From Malachius bipustulatus (Eukaryota > Arthropoda > Insecta > Coleoptera > Melyridae), in assembly GCA_910589415.1 (NCBI GenBank), contig OU342634.1, positions 26,719,144-26,783,143 of the forward strand: 64,000 nucleotides of DNA. Reading direction: 5' to 3'. A program made the position numbers and the translations under genes. The notes under the pieces were generated by a model. It had not been told where the DNA came from. It searched no databases and saw only the letters and a list, made by a program, of their open reading frames with translations. This document shows, piece by piece, positions 12,362-23,764 of this stretch (positions within the stretch are counted from its first letter, which is position 1; each line of letters begins with the position of its first letter).

Positions 12362-12376
12362 TTAACGATGGGTCAT
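12362..12376 (-). promoter_or_regulatory. Minimal upstream ORF in the 5' UTR of the 12.2 kb exon
   Basis: Between the putative splice acceptor and the start codon the transcript would read ATG-ACC-CAT-CGT-TAA, a four-codon upstream frame ending 13 nt before the main ATG. If transcribed as inferred, it could modulate initiation. It depends on the exon call being right. Confidence 0.3.
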
Positions 12377-12388
12377 CGTATCGAATAC

Positions 12389-15018
12389 CTGGAAAAATAA
12401 AAATTTTCAGTACATTTTTGAGGAGACATTTATTTAAACATTAGATCAGTACCGCTGATACAATTATGTATAAACGCTTACGTTTTGACCATAATTTTTT
12501 TCTTTTAAATTAAAAAATAGATAAAATAGCTTTTAGGGTGTCTAGAAGCTATTACTGCCTCGAATGTTCTGGAAATGGAAAGCGAAAAGTCAAGAACTAA
12601 CTTGTTTTCGAAGTTCAATTATATTATTATATCGAATATCAGTTTGATTAAAGTAGGGATAAGAATAAGAAGTCAGCGATAAAAAAAGACGATTCCATCA
12701 GTGATATAGACAGAATGAAAAGGTGAAAAGAAATTTATAACAAAGTGTTGATATAAAAACGGAGGGATCCTCAAAATTTGTCAGCGAAAAGACAATAATA
12801 GCATTGGTTTTATTTCATTAAAGCCTCTCAACTTGACCTATATTTTACCAAATTGTGTTTAAGACCATAATTTGAATTCCATGGAAAGTCAATATCTAGC
12901 AAAGCATTAAAAGCTCCTTAAACACTGGGAATTGTTATTTCATCGCAAGGAAATTGGGAATATTTAAATTAGGTTTCCCTAGGTATTTGTCATCACGTTA
13001 TCGAGTACTTAATTATTGGAGTGATATTTCTTAAAGAGGAAAGTAGAGATATGAAGTTAGAATTTCGAATTCAAAATATCAGAGAATTTTGACTAGTAGT
13101 AGTATTACTACTATTGTGAAAGTTTTTTTTTCTTAAATTCAAAAAATTGCCTATTTTATCATTTTCTGACAGTGCAATAATAATTATTATAACCTCGATT
13201 ATGGACAAACTGTCTAATTTACAGGCGCTTTTATAGGCGCAGTGAACTTTTATTTCGCGGCCTAGGCTGCCAATAAGTTTTTACGGTCGTAATAATGTAA
13301 CGAACGATAATAACCGGTGATATTATACTCAATTCCATCACCGCTGTACCTACCTGTCGTTATCTATACCTAGAAGATGTTGGAGGTTGCGGTCTTGGTT
13401 GTATTATATTAGTTGAGGTTAAGGGTAGTTCTAGTATTGAATTACTAAAACTTCAAGGATTTCTTTTAATCTTGTAATAGTCTATACTGTAATTCGTAAT
13501 GAAAGCAATCGCAATAAACTTATTGTGCGAGTAAACTTGCCTTGAAATCATACAAAAGATAACAAGAGAAGCGCAGTAACTTTTTTTATTTTCTTCGTAG
13601 ACACGCTGGATAGAGTACCGAACTTTGATTTTGTATTTTAATAACAACTCTGGAAAGGTAAAAGGAAATGTAACAGTGGCGTTATCGGTTATATAGAAAA
13701 ACCCATACTAATACATAATTCATTGCCATAAAAGGATTTTGCTGAGTACAGTAAAATAAGCTCGCTCTTATTATAGGTATACGCTCTTCTTCTACACAAT
13801 TTCGAATAAAATAGTCATAAAACTCGAAAAGTATGCATCATTTAAGGCAAAAGAACCACAGCAAGCTTACACATCCAGGTAGGAATTATACCTACTTATG
13901 AGACGAAAATCAATACAAAAATAGCCACCCATAAAAGAATAAGATGAGTTTTGTTTTTCCGTCAATTTTAAAAATTGCCCGGAGGGTTTAATAATGGAAA
14001 GCTCAGGCTGAGGGATAAAATTCGTAAAGCTCCGGAGGGAAGTTTTTCAAAGTTTTCCAACTTTTATAAATTAACGAGTCGTATTCAAGTTGATCAAGTT
14101 GAAGACAACTTATACCGATACTTAAGAACATGATATTTAATAAATTTTAAGCTGCCTAAGTTGACAGAGTCATTTATTTTTAAAACTCCAAAAACAAGTC
14201 TTTGAACGCTTCAAGAACATGAGACTTTCCAACTTAATTCCATGTTTGCTTTTTAATATAAATTTTACTGAAAAAATTTAAATAGAAGGTGATCCACCTG
14301 CTAGCGTGTTCACGCGTATTATTAAAATTTTTATATTTTTTCTAAATTCTTATACCTACCTATCTAATAGTTATTATTGATCGCACGGTGTATTATTGTT
14401 TCAATTAATTTAAGAAAGCAGCTTTCTTAAATCGACTTAAATCGTTTTGAATCGTCTTAAATAATCAATTAATAATAAATATTCGAACATTCCTCGTCTA
14501 GACAGCTGTTCATGACAGTTCATTGACATGACAGTGTTCGTTGACATTTCTAGGGTCCCCAAAGCGGTTTCGTCAGTGCAAGTCAGTACAGTTTTTGACG
14601 TATATCATAGAAGAATATCAGCTGCAGAGTGCAAATCGTTTATTTGGTGATTAAGAGAGAGTTGACATGCAGTGAAGAGACATGAAGAGATATAGTGAAA
14701 CCTAGTGTGAAATCTATTGTGGAAGGGCAGTCTTTCTAGAGAAAACAGATTGTAAAAGTGACAAATGAAGTGAACCGAGACATAATTATTACGAAGGAGT
14801 AAAATATTATTCAAAAAAATATTTTTCATTCTCCCCTTTACGAAAGTGTAACTTTCTGTCTTGATAAGACGACCGAAAGCGAAAGTAAAACATCCTAGGT
14901 GATAGGTTGCTAGGTGGTTGCTAGCTATGAAAAACTTTCGTGGCCTGGACAAAAAAGTAGAAATGTCAGTTTGATTAACGTTTATTTAGATGGAAAATTA
15001 AATGTAAAACTACAATAA
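12389..15018. other. Intron or intergenic DNA, no gene seen
   Basis: AT-rich with no transposon protein or paired inverted repeats noticed. A 115-codon minus-strand frame (14605-14952) is probably fortuitous: the plus strand here looks like an untranslated leader, with purine-rich phrases such as GTGAAACCTAGTGTGAAATC after a TCAGT-type initiator near 14572. That reading is weak and no ATG frame of length follows. Confidence 0.4.
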
Positions 15019-15090
15019 AAATTCCAGTAAATCTTTCTGGAACATACAAATAATTATTATTGTATGTTCCAGAAAGATTTACTGGAATTT
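15019..15090. repeat. Perfect 31-bp hairpin with 10-nt loop
   Basis: The 31 bases at 15019-15049 are an exact reverse complement of 15060-15090 (core GTATGTTCCAGAAAGATTT), separated by an AT-rich 10-nt loop. Perfect identity implies recent origin or selection. It could be a template-switch palindrome, a minimal MITE, or a small-RNA hairpin. Confidence 0.9.
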
Positions 15091-15331
15091 GCAGCTTCTT
15101 GAATGAAATTCATTTTGAACTAAACTACGATCAAAGATTCTGAAATTATAGCGGTACAGAGTTTTAAACTTGACAGTGTCATAAATTAATAATTTAAAAC
15201 TATCGTTACTACGGTAATGTTAAAAACATGGCACCTTATAATAATTCCATTGTTATCACTGAATCGTATTATTTTACTCATTTCTTCTTAATCCGTGGTT
15301 CAATATGGCAAGGGGAGAATGAAAAGTTTAA

Positions 15332-15459
15332 TACATTACACGCTACGAAAGCTCTTTCAGGTGCTCGGAGTTTTTAAATAGCCTCGGCTACGCTACGCTT
15401 CGCCTCGGCTATTCAAAAGACCTCGCACCTAAAAGTGAACTTTCGTAGCTTGTAATGTA
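15332..15459. mobile_element. Small palindromic MITE
   Basis: The left end TACATTACACGCTACGAAAG and the right end, read as reverse complement TACATTACAAGCTACGAAAG, form terminal inverted repeats that differ by one base over 20. Pairing continues inward (CTTT-AGGTGC) to a GC-rich centre made of repeated GCCTCGGCTA / GCTACGC words. There is no coding capacity. A TA duplication is possible but not distinguishable from the TIR ends. Confidence 0.75.
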
Positions 15460-15907
15460 AATAACTATTGTGTGAGTGCTGGGAAAAATGCGCGATCTTG
15501 AATATTTAAAAAATTTTTGCTTGCTTGGGAGGGGGGGCATTATAAAGTTTGTTTTTTTGCTGTCCTTATCGGCAATGATGGTTCAAAAGCTGCCTCTCCC
15601 AGTGCTTTTTGGTGCGTTCGTGGCTATTTTATTTTTTTTTTAATAATTATTATTGTTATTACAATTTCCCATACATGATGTGAAATGATGATGACAAAAA
15701 AGAAAAACTCGGAAAGTCGCGTGTTTCTTGAAAACATTCATCTACGGTGGGCCAGAAGGATTCTAGGGGTTGCCGGACCCCCCATCCTTTTTTTCTATGC
15801 CCTTGGACTTATCTGAAACAATTTTTTCGAAATTATCTTAATAAGTATTCGCAATAAAAATAGGGGTTGTTATTTAAAACTCCAAGGTTTCCTCCACTAC
15901 CTCGTTA

Positions 15908-16872
15908 AGGTGCCCACAGACTAGCATACATGTGTGTCCTACATGTTTGTCGTAAACGCTTGCGCATTCATGTTTGCTAGTGTGTGGGCAAAAACCCTCA
16001 AACATGTATGTCATACAAGTTTTCTGGTTTGCCCGGAATTCATGCACGTGCAAGCATGAACCTGCATACAGATTGTCGGTGTGTGGCCGTGTTCACTCTT
16101 CATTTGCACACATTTTTAGCATCAGTGTCTCCCAATTTTTTGGAATTATTATTTGTTAGAGCTATTATTAATGTTTTATAAACAAAATGTAGTAGGCAGA
16201 ACAAATTTTATTGTACATAGAATTAATTGTTAAGTTGTTGATTGCCAAAAAATGAATTTAGATAAATTAATTTAATATTTTTAGATAACTGTTATTAAAT
16301 TCATAACATTATTACTATTTAGTTTGTTTTCGCCTGCCGGACAATGTCTGCTTTTATAAGAAACATGTCGAAAACCTTTTTGACAGAGTTTATTGAGATT
16401 TACAAAAGTTATCCTTGTCTATGGAAAACAAAAAGTAGGTAGTGATTACAAAAATCGATACAAGATACAAAATTGTATTCTGTTTTTCTATTATTGGAGA
16501 CACTAACGTTAATAGCGTTACGTAACTATCTTCATCCATCCTCAGGTAGTTTCGACAATCGTCTGGTTCCAATCGTAGTTCTTGTAGAAGATTTATATGC
16601 GTATATTGTGAGCGTTTTAAAAGTCAGTCTTTGACCCATTTTATTCGAATTTTCGGCTTTTGAATTAATTTATTTCTTTTCTTTTTAACTAGAACAGCGT
16701 ACGCCGCTGCCAGTAAAATATATTCGTCCTCACTGTTCATCGCGTACTTCGATACTACTTGCGTGACAAGTTAGTGTGTAGATCTGTGGCTGAGAAACGC
16801 TCATCGTACATGGACGATGCACATGTATGGCAAACATGTATGACGCACTTGTGTGCTAGTCTGTGGGCACCT
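15908..16872 (-). mobile_element. PIF/Harbinger DNA transposon, decayed
   Basis: Terminal inverted repeats of about 40 bp begin AGGTGCCCACAGACTAGCA (15908) and end with the complement at 16872. Both ends are flanked by TTA (15905-15907 and 16873-16875), the 3-bp target duplication characteristic of PIF/Harbinger. The interior encodes a broken Harbinger-type protein on the minus strand. Only an N-terminal portion survives, so the 965-bp copy is an internally deleted, non-autonomous derivative. Confidence 0.9.
16390..16740 (-). pseudogene. PIF/Harbinger transposase N-terminal fragment
   Basis: Read on the minus strand from ATG 16740, the frame gives MNSEDEYILLAAAYAVL, then RIKWVKD, a TGA stop where the family has Trp, then LLKRSQYTHINLLQEL and EPDDCRNYLRMDEDSY, ending with LVSPIIEKQNT before losing similarity. 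The order of a basic WV..WLL-R block, a Y..LL.EL block and a NYLRM block is the usual N-terminal layout of Harbinger transposases (known family pattern; not searched here). The DDE catalytic domain is missing and the frame closes near 16390. It lies wholly inside the TIRs at 15908-16872. Confidence 0.8.
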
Positions 16873-16875
16873 TTA

Positions 16876-17640
16876 GAGGTGAGGGGTGCAGGGCGGTTTT
16901 TGTGTTTAAAGGATGCCCCCTACAGAACGTCTAAAAAAAATATTCTTCCACAGGATGCTCACTTCTAAAGATATTTGACCATTTCGGGTTATAAATTATG
17001 TAAATATACACTCTGTAAATTACATCCATCGGTTTCTTGAACAAATTAAAATAATATATAAAATTTTAAAATAAGTTTATAGTGACTTTTCTACTTTAAT
17101 ACTGTTTCATGTCAACTGTCAACTGTCAACTAACAGCCAAAAAAATTTGGCAATTTGAAGTTTGCAATTTTATGATGTAGGTAATCTCGTTTAAAAAAAT
17201 CAAAATATCTTAAAAATTAAGCCTCCTAGGAATCTTTACTTTAAGAGTATCTTGTTTCCATTATATAAAATTTCGATTTGAGTTTAAAAAAAATTATTTT
17301 CTCCAGTGGTGTAGAAGTTTAAGGGCTTAAAACAAAAAGGAAATCCAATAATTTCGCCATTGATTTTGCCTGAGAAGTTCCTTGTACTTCAAAATTTTAC
17401 CCCTCTATTAATAATAACCTTAATTATACCAAAATTGAGAAAACTCTCTTCATTAGGTTAGAAGACTTTCAATAAATTTAAAAAAAAAATCAATAAGATT
17501 TACTTTTTTCTTACAAATTTAACACCCGGTATCTCGAAAAAAAATCGTTTTAGAGCAAAAATTTATAGAAAAAAAATACAACTAATTGTTTGCCGGCGTT
17601 ATGACCATCTAAACCGGAACACCCTGTATAACTATAATTT
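16876..17640. other. Non-coding DNA with a transposon-end motif
   Basis: Contains CAACTGTCAACTGTCAACT (17112-17130, a short tandem repeat) and two end-like motifs, ACACCCGGTATCTCG (17522) and GAACACCCTGTATA (17619-17632). A matching left end was not found, so this is a fragment at most. No gene is seen. Confidence 0.4.
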
Positions 17641-17882
17641 TTTTTCCTTCCATTTGATCAAAAATTTGGATAGTGAATTGAGTAAAAAAATTACTTGTTG
17701 GCTCACTATAATTTAGAAAACATATAGGTACAGTAAGTATACTTACACTAATCTTATAATTTAGAATTTAAGTTTCGCTCTGTCTATTCGCTGACTTTTT
17801 CTGTTGCGACTCGCTCATCACTCGTTCACACAGCTCGTTCACTTGGAATCGAACTGCCCAAGACAACCCACTGACATTTCTT

Positions 17883-18068
17883 TTAGACGCTAGACCCTTG
17901 AAGCCTTCGGTAATGAACTTCTTGACTTTTAGCTTTCACTTTCCGGATCATTCGAGACAGTGACAGGTTTCTACACACCCTGGAAGACTTTTCCAAATGA
18001 AAGTCTCGAAATTTCCTTTTGATATGGCTATTCCTTCCCTTATTATAGCGCCCGGCACTGCTCGTCAT
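17883..18068 (-). CDS. Unrecognised basic open frame, weak candidate
   Basis: A 61-codon minus-strand frame begins MTSSAGRYNKGRNSH after an A-rich context and is rich in Lys, Arg and Ser (SRMIRKVKAKSQEVHYRR). No domain is recognised. Local composition is less AT-biased than neighbours and complexity is normal, which is why it is listed. There is no clear splice signal at its end and it stops at TAA. It could be a fragment of a transposon ORF or chance. Confidence 0.2.
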   Translation of the reverse strand: MTSSAGRYNKGRNSHIKRKFRDFHLEKSSRVCRNLSLSRMIRKVKAKSQEVHYRRLQGSSV

Positions 18069-20672
18069 CTTTTTTTTAATCGACGGTCAACTTAAATGCC
18101 GTTTTCTGGATGGCACGTCTTCTTCCAGTCTGTTCGCGACTTTTTCAAACTATTCTAGAATATTTTTTTCTATAATGTTATACTACCCAGTTGACTTTAT
18201 CGGAGATAGTGAATTCTATTAGAGGATTATAGTGTGCTACCATCTTATAGCCTTTCAGCTTTATTATAATCAATTTACTTGAATCGAGAATATTGTGAGC
18301 ACGATTCTAACGACAGCTTCAATAAGTCGACATACTTTACTATAACGGATAATCGATTTATTAGGCTAATGCTTGCTTATTTGCTTTACTCATGCCCTGC
18401 AATAGGAAGCAGAAATGAATTAGTAAAGAAAAAAAATTCAGTAAGCTCATTTCCCTGCAGGCCGTGTTTGGCTTGGATCGTTATGTCGAATTCCTTAATC
18501 TCTAAATATCTCTCGCTCAATACAAGGTTTTTGGTAATGGACAGTCAAAATCGAACGCCATGTATAAAATCGTATTTTGAGCATGAAAGAGAACATAATT
18601 TTTTTCAAAATCAGGTCTCGTTTAGAAAAAATTTCTAAAAATGTAAAACTAAGGCCGCAATAAAAAAATGTTTTATTCAGTAACTGAACAACAATTTTGG
18701 AAATATTTCCTAAATGGGGTCTGATCATGAAAGAAGTTATTATTCTCTCTTTTACGCGTAAAATGCGATTTTATACATGACGTTTCATTTTGGTTGCCCA
18801 GTTACCAAAAATCCTGAATATCGACACTAAGATTAAATTATTGCACTACTACTCTATTATAGGGCACTGGGTTCGACCTATGCTGTGAATGCTGGATAAA
18901 ACAATGGCATAGAAATTCAACCGCAACGAAACGAACCGTTCTAACTTTGTCAACAACATGATGAACAGGAACACATACCCTGTTTCCGCATTATTTCGTC
19001 ACACCAATACCCAGAGGGGTTCAATGTCACTATAAATAAGAAAAAAAAACAAGCCCTCTAAATGAACCGCGGCCAATCAGTGTATAACCAGTATCGACGA
19101 TAATATGGTCGCAATAACTTGTCATTTCTCCGAACGGAGTAGGGTCGGAAGACAAATCAACAGCTTTGTTGGGAAATTCGCAATCAAATCTAGTTTTTAG
19201 GCATAAGTTATCGGTGCTATTTTTTTGAATTCCACTAAATCAGAATCAAACTGATTAAATTGTAATCCCATTTATGTATAGGAAATTCTGAAAGTTGTGT
19301 TCTGATTCTCTTCTATAAGTAGATCACGTTTTGCGAGCGGGTAATAAAAAGCATATTATTCTAATTTAGCGCGATTTATTTTCTTAAATATATTTTATAG
19401 ATAGACTACTCTTACTTATTGTTCAAGTAGCATTTTATTTTATGTTTAATTTACCTCACTTCGACGTGTATAAGGTCAAAAATTTTATTTTTGAAAATAT
19501 ACCTAAATAATTGTCAGATAAAAAACCTGACATTTCAAAAATAAAACTGGTTAAAAGCTGCAATGAAAATGTGGTTTCAGTTTTTTTCCATCTTCAATAA
19601 TAACGTCCATAAATCGGAAAAACGAAAATAGAAAAATTTTTTTTTAATAGTTCGAGAATAAAAAATAATTTTTAAGATCTCTTTCTGCTATGCGTTGTCC
19701 TTCTGGTTGCCCAAATTTTACACATTTACTCTTAGCGTTTCCAATATGCCCATATGTTATCTTGGACACATTGTATATTATGATCTATTTAGTTCTATTG
19801 AAATTCATTTAAATTTTTATTTATCAACCATCAATGCAGAGATTCTACCAAGTTGAAACCAATAAAAGCAGAATGTCAGATGATCAATGTTAGATGCCAA
19901 TTTTCAAAATGAAACTTCAAATAATGAAGGAGATATTGAGAAAATAAAGAAAGGGAGCTTTTCAGTTTTTTTCAGGATATTTCAGGAACGGTCGCAGCGA
20001 TATCTTGTTTATCTTCACGAGCTCGAGGTGGCTACGAAATAGGGTATCTTTTCCGTAATTTAATAAACTATGCATCTCTTAGCGTTTACGAGCTCTTAGC
20101 ATACAGTGAGCTATGAAATAAGGGACATCCTGTTTAGACTTCTTAGAATTTTGAATATAGCTTATATAAGAGTTTCATATATTTATTACACAAACAGAGG
20201 AACAAAGAGATGCAAGATGGAAAGCCTAAAAGGTTTCGTATGCATGGGATGGGAGTTCGTGCACTAAGGAAACCTTCAAAATGCTCCAGCACCGAAGACT
20301 TCACATCATAAAGTTCTCGTCGGCTTTCATTTAACAACAGAAGTGTAGTTTTGATAAAGAAATATTGTTATTCAAATTATTACCTTCCGTATATTTCCTT
20401 CTTTTGAAATTTTCCTATAGGTCGTAATTTAAAGTTTATGGCGTAATGTTTTATAAACATTCCAATTTTGCCATTTATTATAAAATTATTATTGAAGTTA
20501 TTCATTTACAAAAAAATCATTAAGTTTCATATAAAAAAAACATGAAAAAAAATTACATCGCAATAATTTTTTAATTGTGAATAACATAAATGCAACAATT
20601 TTACCAAAAGTCCTATTTCAATTCAGTACATGGTAACTTCTGTTACAGTTACTCCACAATGTCAATCAATGT
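18069..20672. other. Unannotated stretch
   Basis: Mostly AT-rich. Frames at 18279-18638 (plus), 18495-18728 (minus) and 20143-20337 (minus) show no recognised motif. At 19950-20015 a phrase TTTTTTTCAGGATATTTCAG resembles a phrase at 26360-26390 and 32900-32930, suggesting a worn dispersed repeat. Confidence 0.45.
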
Positions 20673-20915
20673 TTAGCTTGATCTTCTATATCCGATATTT
20701 CTGTCGTTCTTCACTTCCGATACTCCAGCGCAGGATGAGGGGTCAACTGTTTGATCACTGCCGGGAATGGAATTTGACAGCTGCACCGGGAACGGTGGGA
20801 ACGTGATTTTCGTGGCACTTCCAACATGTAACTTTATTTCTGGATGAAAGCCGTAACCTTTGTCTGGAAATAACTCAATTATCCTGGACCTTGTCATGTC
20901 TTTTGACATTTTCAT
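20673..20915 (-). CDS. Unrecognised 80-codon open frame, possible exon
   Basis: The minus-strand frame MKMSKDMTRSRIIELFPDKG continues with balanced amino-acid use (FHPEIKLHVG, KITFPPFPVQL) to a TAA stop. Composition and complexity are coding-like, unlike the low-complexity frames around it. No transmembrane segment, repeat or known catalytic motif is visible, and the length is short for an independent gene. It could be a single-exon small gene, a terminal exon, or part of an old element. No function is proposed. Confidence 0.3.
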   Translation of the reverse strand: MKMSKDMTRSRIIELFPDKGYGFHPEIKLHVGSATKITFPPFPVQLSNSIPGSDQTVDPSSCAGVSEVKNDRNIGYRRSS

Positions 20916-21482
20916 AAGAGATAAAAAATTTATTCCGCGAATTTATTCTCGTAATTCATTTCTTATTCCTTTTTTCGAGGACCCCACGTCACAGTTCATC
21001 ATGTTATGCGAACTGTTATCTTGCTCTTATTTCATTAACAAAAAAACTTTCTGACTTACAAGGAGGTTCTTCTATGAATCGTGCTTGCATTTTTTTCATT
21101 ATTCTGAAGTTTTTGATATACCTAAATGGAAACTGAAGTTGATTAAAAAAGCACAAAACAGGACCCTACGTTGTGTGATCTTTTTTTTTTTAGATAAATC
21201 GTTTAACAAAAAATTAAAAGTTCAAATTCATTTTACTTGAATTACTTGAGTGAGCTACTCGTTGAAAGAACTCGTTTTTAGAATAGAAGTTATTTTGTTC
21301 GTAAAACAGACGAACATTAGCTCACAAAAAAAATGAGGCCAGAACAGCATTCCTCTTGATAGGTGAGAACAAAAAGAAATACCATCACAATCACCGAAAG
21401 CTCACACCTCAACTACGGATGGTCTCGCCTCCAGCAATCCAGTCTCTTTTTTTAGCACCTAAATCTTCCTTATAGATACTTT

Positions 21483-21495
21483 TTCATTAAACGTT
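21483..21495. repeat. 13-bp target-site duplication, 3' side
   Basis: TTCATTAAACGTT; the identical 13-mer is at 22247-22259. Together they bracket the minus-strand non-LTR insertion. Confidence 0.85.
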
Positions 21496-22246
21496 TGATT
21501 AATATTAATATTGATATTGAGGGTGTCAGATGCGCTGCGACCTATTACAGATCTATTGTGCCCCCTCTTCTCTGCTTCTTTGGAGTATATTCCCTTCATT
21601 GAAGCAGCCTCTCCAATTCCGCTTCCCTTAGGAATTTCAGGATTTGGGGTTCAAGGCCGGGCAAAGCCCCCCCGCTGAGCTGGTGTTGGCCCGGAACATC
21701 GTTTCTTTCTCGTTCTAGTGCTTCGCAGTTCATCAATAGGTGACGAGGTGTCTCGTTTTCTTCCCTGCAGAGTCTGCAAACGCCATCTTTTTCTATACCA
21801 AGTTTCCTCAGGTGTTCATTGAGCTTGCAATGACCTGTTAGGAATCCTGTTAGCCTTCTGAGACTTCCTTTGTTGAGGGTCAGGAGTTTCCTTGACCTTT
21901 CTCGGTTAAAGTTCCCGAGGAGCTCCTTGGATTGTCTCAATCCTGAGAAGTTATTCCAATGGATTTCTCTCAGGTTTTCTTCTTCCTTCCGAAGTTCTGC
22001 CTTGAAGAACGTGTCTTCAAGGCTACAGAATGGTTCTGGTCCTATAAAGGGTGTCGATGCTCCTTTTCTTGCCAATGAGTGATCCCTCAATCCCAGTGTG
22101 TCCTGGTATCCATTTGAGGTGAATTTTGTTCTCTTTGCCTAGTTTATTGAGTTTTTGTAGGCAGTTCCATGCCATTTTTGAGCTGATGATAGGGGAGCTC
22201 AGCGTCTTTATGGCTGCTTGACTGTCTGTCAGTATTGCTATTTCCC
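21496..22246 (-). mobile_element. 5'-truncated non-LTR retrotransposon insertion
   Basis: A 751-bp insertion lies between exact copies of a 13-bp target duplication (21483-21495 and 22247-22259). Read on the minus strand it starts abruptly inside an RNase H domain, runs to a stop at 21596, and has about 100 nt of 3' UTR ending in an AATATT-type simple tail (21497-21520). Truncated 5' end, simple-repeat tail and variable-length duplication are hallmarks of target-primed reverse transcription. Presence of RNase H plus a C-terminal CCHC points to an I/R1/LOA-like group, but the clade is not certain. Confidence 0.9.
21596..22245 (-). pseudogene. Non-LTR Pol C-terminus: RNase H plus CCHC tail
   Basis: Minus-strand translation gives RNase H landmarks TDSQAAIKTL and HLKWIPGHTGIEG (22155-22100). 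A deletion of roughly 10 bp then changes frame near 22085 and removes the expected NEKAD-type catalytic segment. The second frame (22090-21596) continues LARKGAS, FIGPEPFC, LTGFLTGHCKLNEHLRKLG and a zinc-knuckle-like C-x2-C-x8-H-x4-C (CRLC...H..MNC), ending ERLLQ stop. Homology ends at both insertion boundaries. The reverse transcriptase is missing through 5' truncation. The copy is inactive. Confidence 0.85.
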
Positions 22247-22259
22247 TTCATTAAACGTT
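22247..22259. repeat. 13-bp target-site duplication, 5' side
   Basis: TTCATTAAACGTT, identical to 21483-21495; it abuts the truncated 5' end of the minus-strand retrotransposon. Confidence 0.85.
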
Positions 22260-23162
22260 AAAATCCATCTTCAAATTACGTATACGGAAATATAATTTTT
22301 TTCACCTATTGAAAAAAATAAAATAAATAAACTACACCCTAGAGGAATCTCTATGACTATGACGTTTTGATAGCGGTGCATGAGGGAGATATCGTTTCAC
22401 GTTGACTTTGAATCGTTACAGGTTGTATTCTGCAGGAAACGCATTCCTAATGTAATGTTGTTCCATTAGTGATGCGGCTTTATACATGAATGTAGTCTGA
22501 AATAAAGTGTACGATGAGCTATTGCGACTAGATGTGTATTTCTGCTTTGCCTGCTCTAGGTGGTATCAAACGGGCCACGTCTTTTGAACACTTCCCATAA
22601 AAATATCCTTAAAAAACAGACTCAGGTCAGCTACTTCTCTTCGATGTTCAAACATGGAAGTACCAAACAAAACGTGATTATGGGAATAAAAACGAAAAAA
22701 AAGGTTTATTTCGTGTGCACTATCCAATTTTCTCAATTTTCTAAAAATCCAATCAATGGAAGACGAAAATATTCTCTTATTAGATGTTTCTTTATTGAAA
22801 GAAGATCTGCTTTTATGACCTGCAGAATGCATACTAGAGTAAAATAGGTTGATGGTGGCTATAACAACTACTGTAAACAACAATAAACAAAATTTACTTT
22901 AAAACAGTTTCATTTTGTATATTTCAGCAGGTTCAGTTTCAGACTTGGCAAAATGTCAACTTGTTTTGTTTTGTATTGCAGTTATATTGTATTGTATTAT
23001 TCTGTTGTAACGAATGCCGAAAATTATTCTTCTTCCTGTAGTCGCAGATACAATTGCTTATAACTTAATACTTAGTCCCTCTATAACTTTGAACGTAAAA
23101 ATATACAAAAATAGGTATTAATTTTTTTAATCAATCGTTAAATAGACGAACACAAACATTCA
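22260..23162. other. Unannotated stretch
   Basis: Overlapping open frames on both strands at 22560-22883 (95 and 105 codons) have no recognised motif; simultaneous openness on both strands suggests composition rather than coding. No repeat structure was seen. Confidence 0.45.
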
Positions 23163-23250
23163 TGGCGAGACTAGGATTCGAACCTAGGTGGCAGTCTCAA
23201 CGATTTAATCGCGAACACGCTAATCCGATACGTTACCAAACGCCGCAACT
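23163..23250 (-). repeat. tRNA-derived SINE head or tRNA pseudogene
   Basis: On the minus strand a perfect B box (GGTTCGAATCC) sits in a T-arm with a 5-bp stem CTAGG/CCTAG and 7-nt loop TTCGAAT (23171-23187). Upstream, TAACGTATCGGATTAGCGT gives a D-arm-like box A with an ACG/CGT stem. The acceptor ends pair only over GGCG/CGCC, so it is not a functional tRNA. A SINE head fits best; the downstream body (below 23163) is AT-rich and its end was not located. Confidence 0.6.
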
Positions 23251-23764
23251 GTTTTCTTGAAACTGAAGCTTAGATAAATTCACAAATTTTTAATTGAAAA
23301 TTTGAATACTTTTGAGTGCTTGGGCTTGAGTTTCAAAACTTTGAACTGATGAGTTTGCTTCTTACTTCAGAGTTTACTGGATGAAGTTATTTTGATTTTA
23401 GATTAAAAGCAAATTCTTGATTTATGTTTTAATTTCATAAATTTCCAAACAGTCGTAAAAAAAAGATATTAGGAAAAAGTGGTAGTTATTTGACAGAAAA
23501 AATTTGTTAGCGATGTCTATTCAAATGCAGAGTAGATTTTTTTTTTCACATTTCCGAAGACAATTTTTAACATATTTTCCGCCTCGCTATTAACTCGTAA
23601 CTCGCTTAACTGGTGCGCGTTAGGGAAATATATGCGTGTTTTATCCCCGGCTGTCTGGAACTATCCGTTTTTATTACCCAGTATCTAAAAAATATCTACA
23701 AGTTCGGAGATGATTTAAATTTTCTATTATGTTCTGTGAGCTGTTTCGTTTAATAGACGTACGA

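Noticed and set aside
14605..14952. 115-codon minus-strand open frame
   Set aside because: Rich in Phe, His and Asn from AT-rich sequence with no motif; the plus strand looks more like a leader, so the frame is probably fortuitous.
16759..16968. Plus-strand frame 16759-16968
   Set aside because: It spans the right TIR of the Harbinger element and has no motif.
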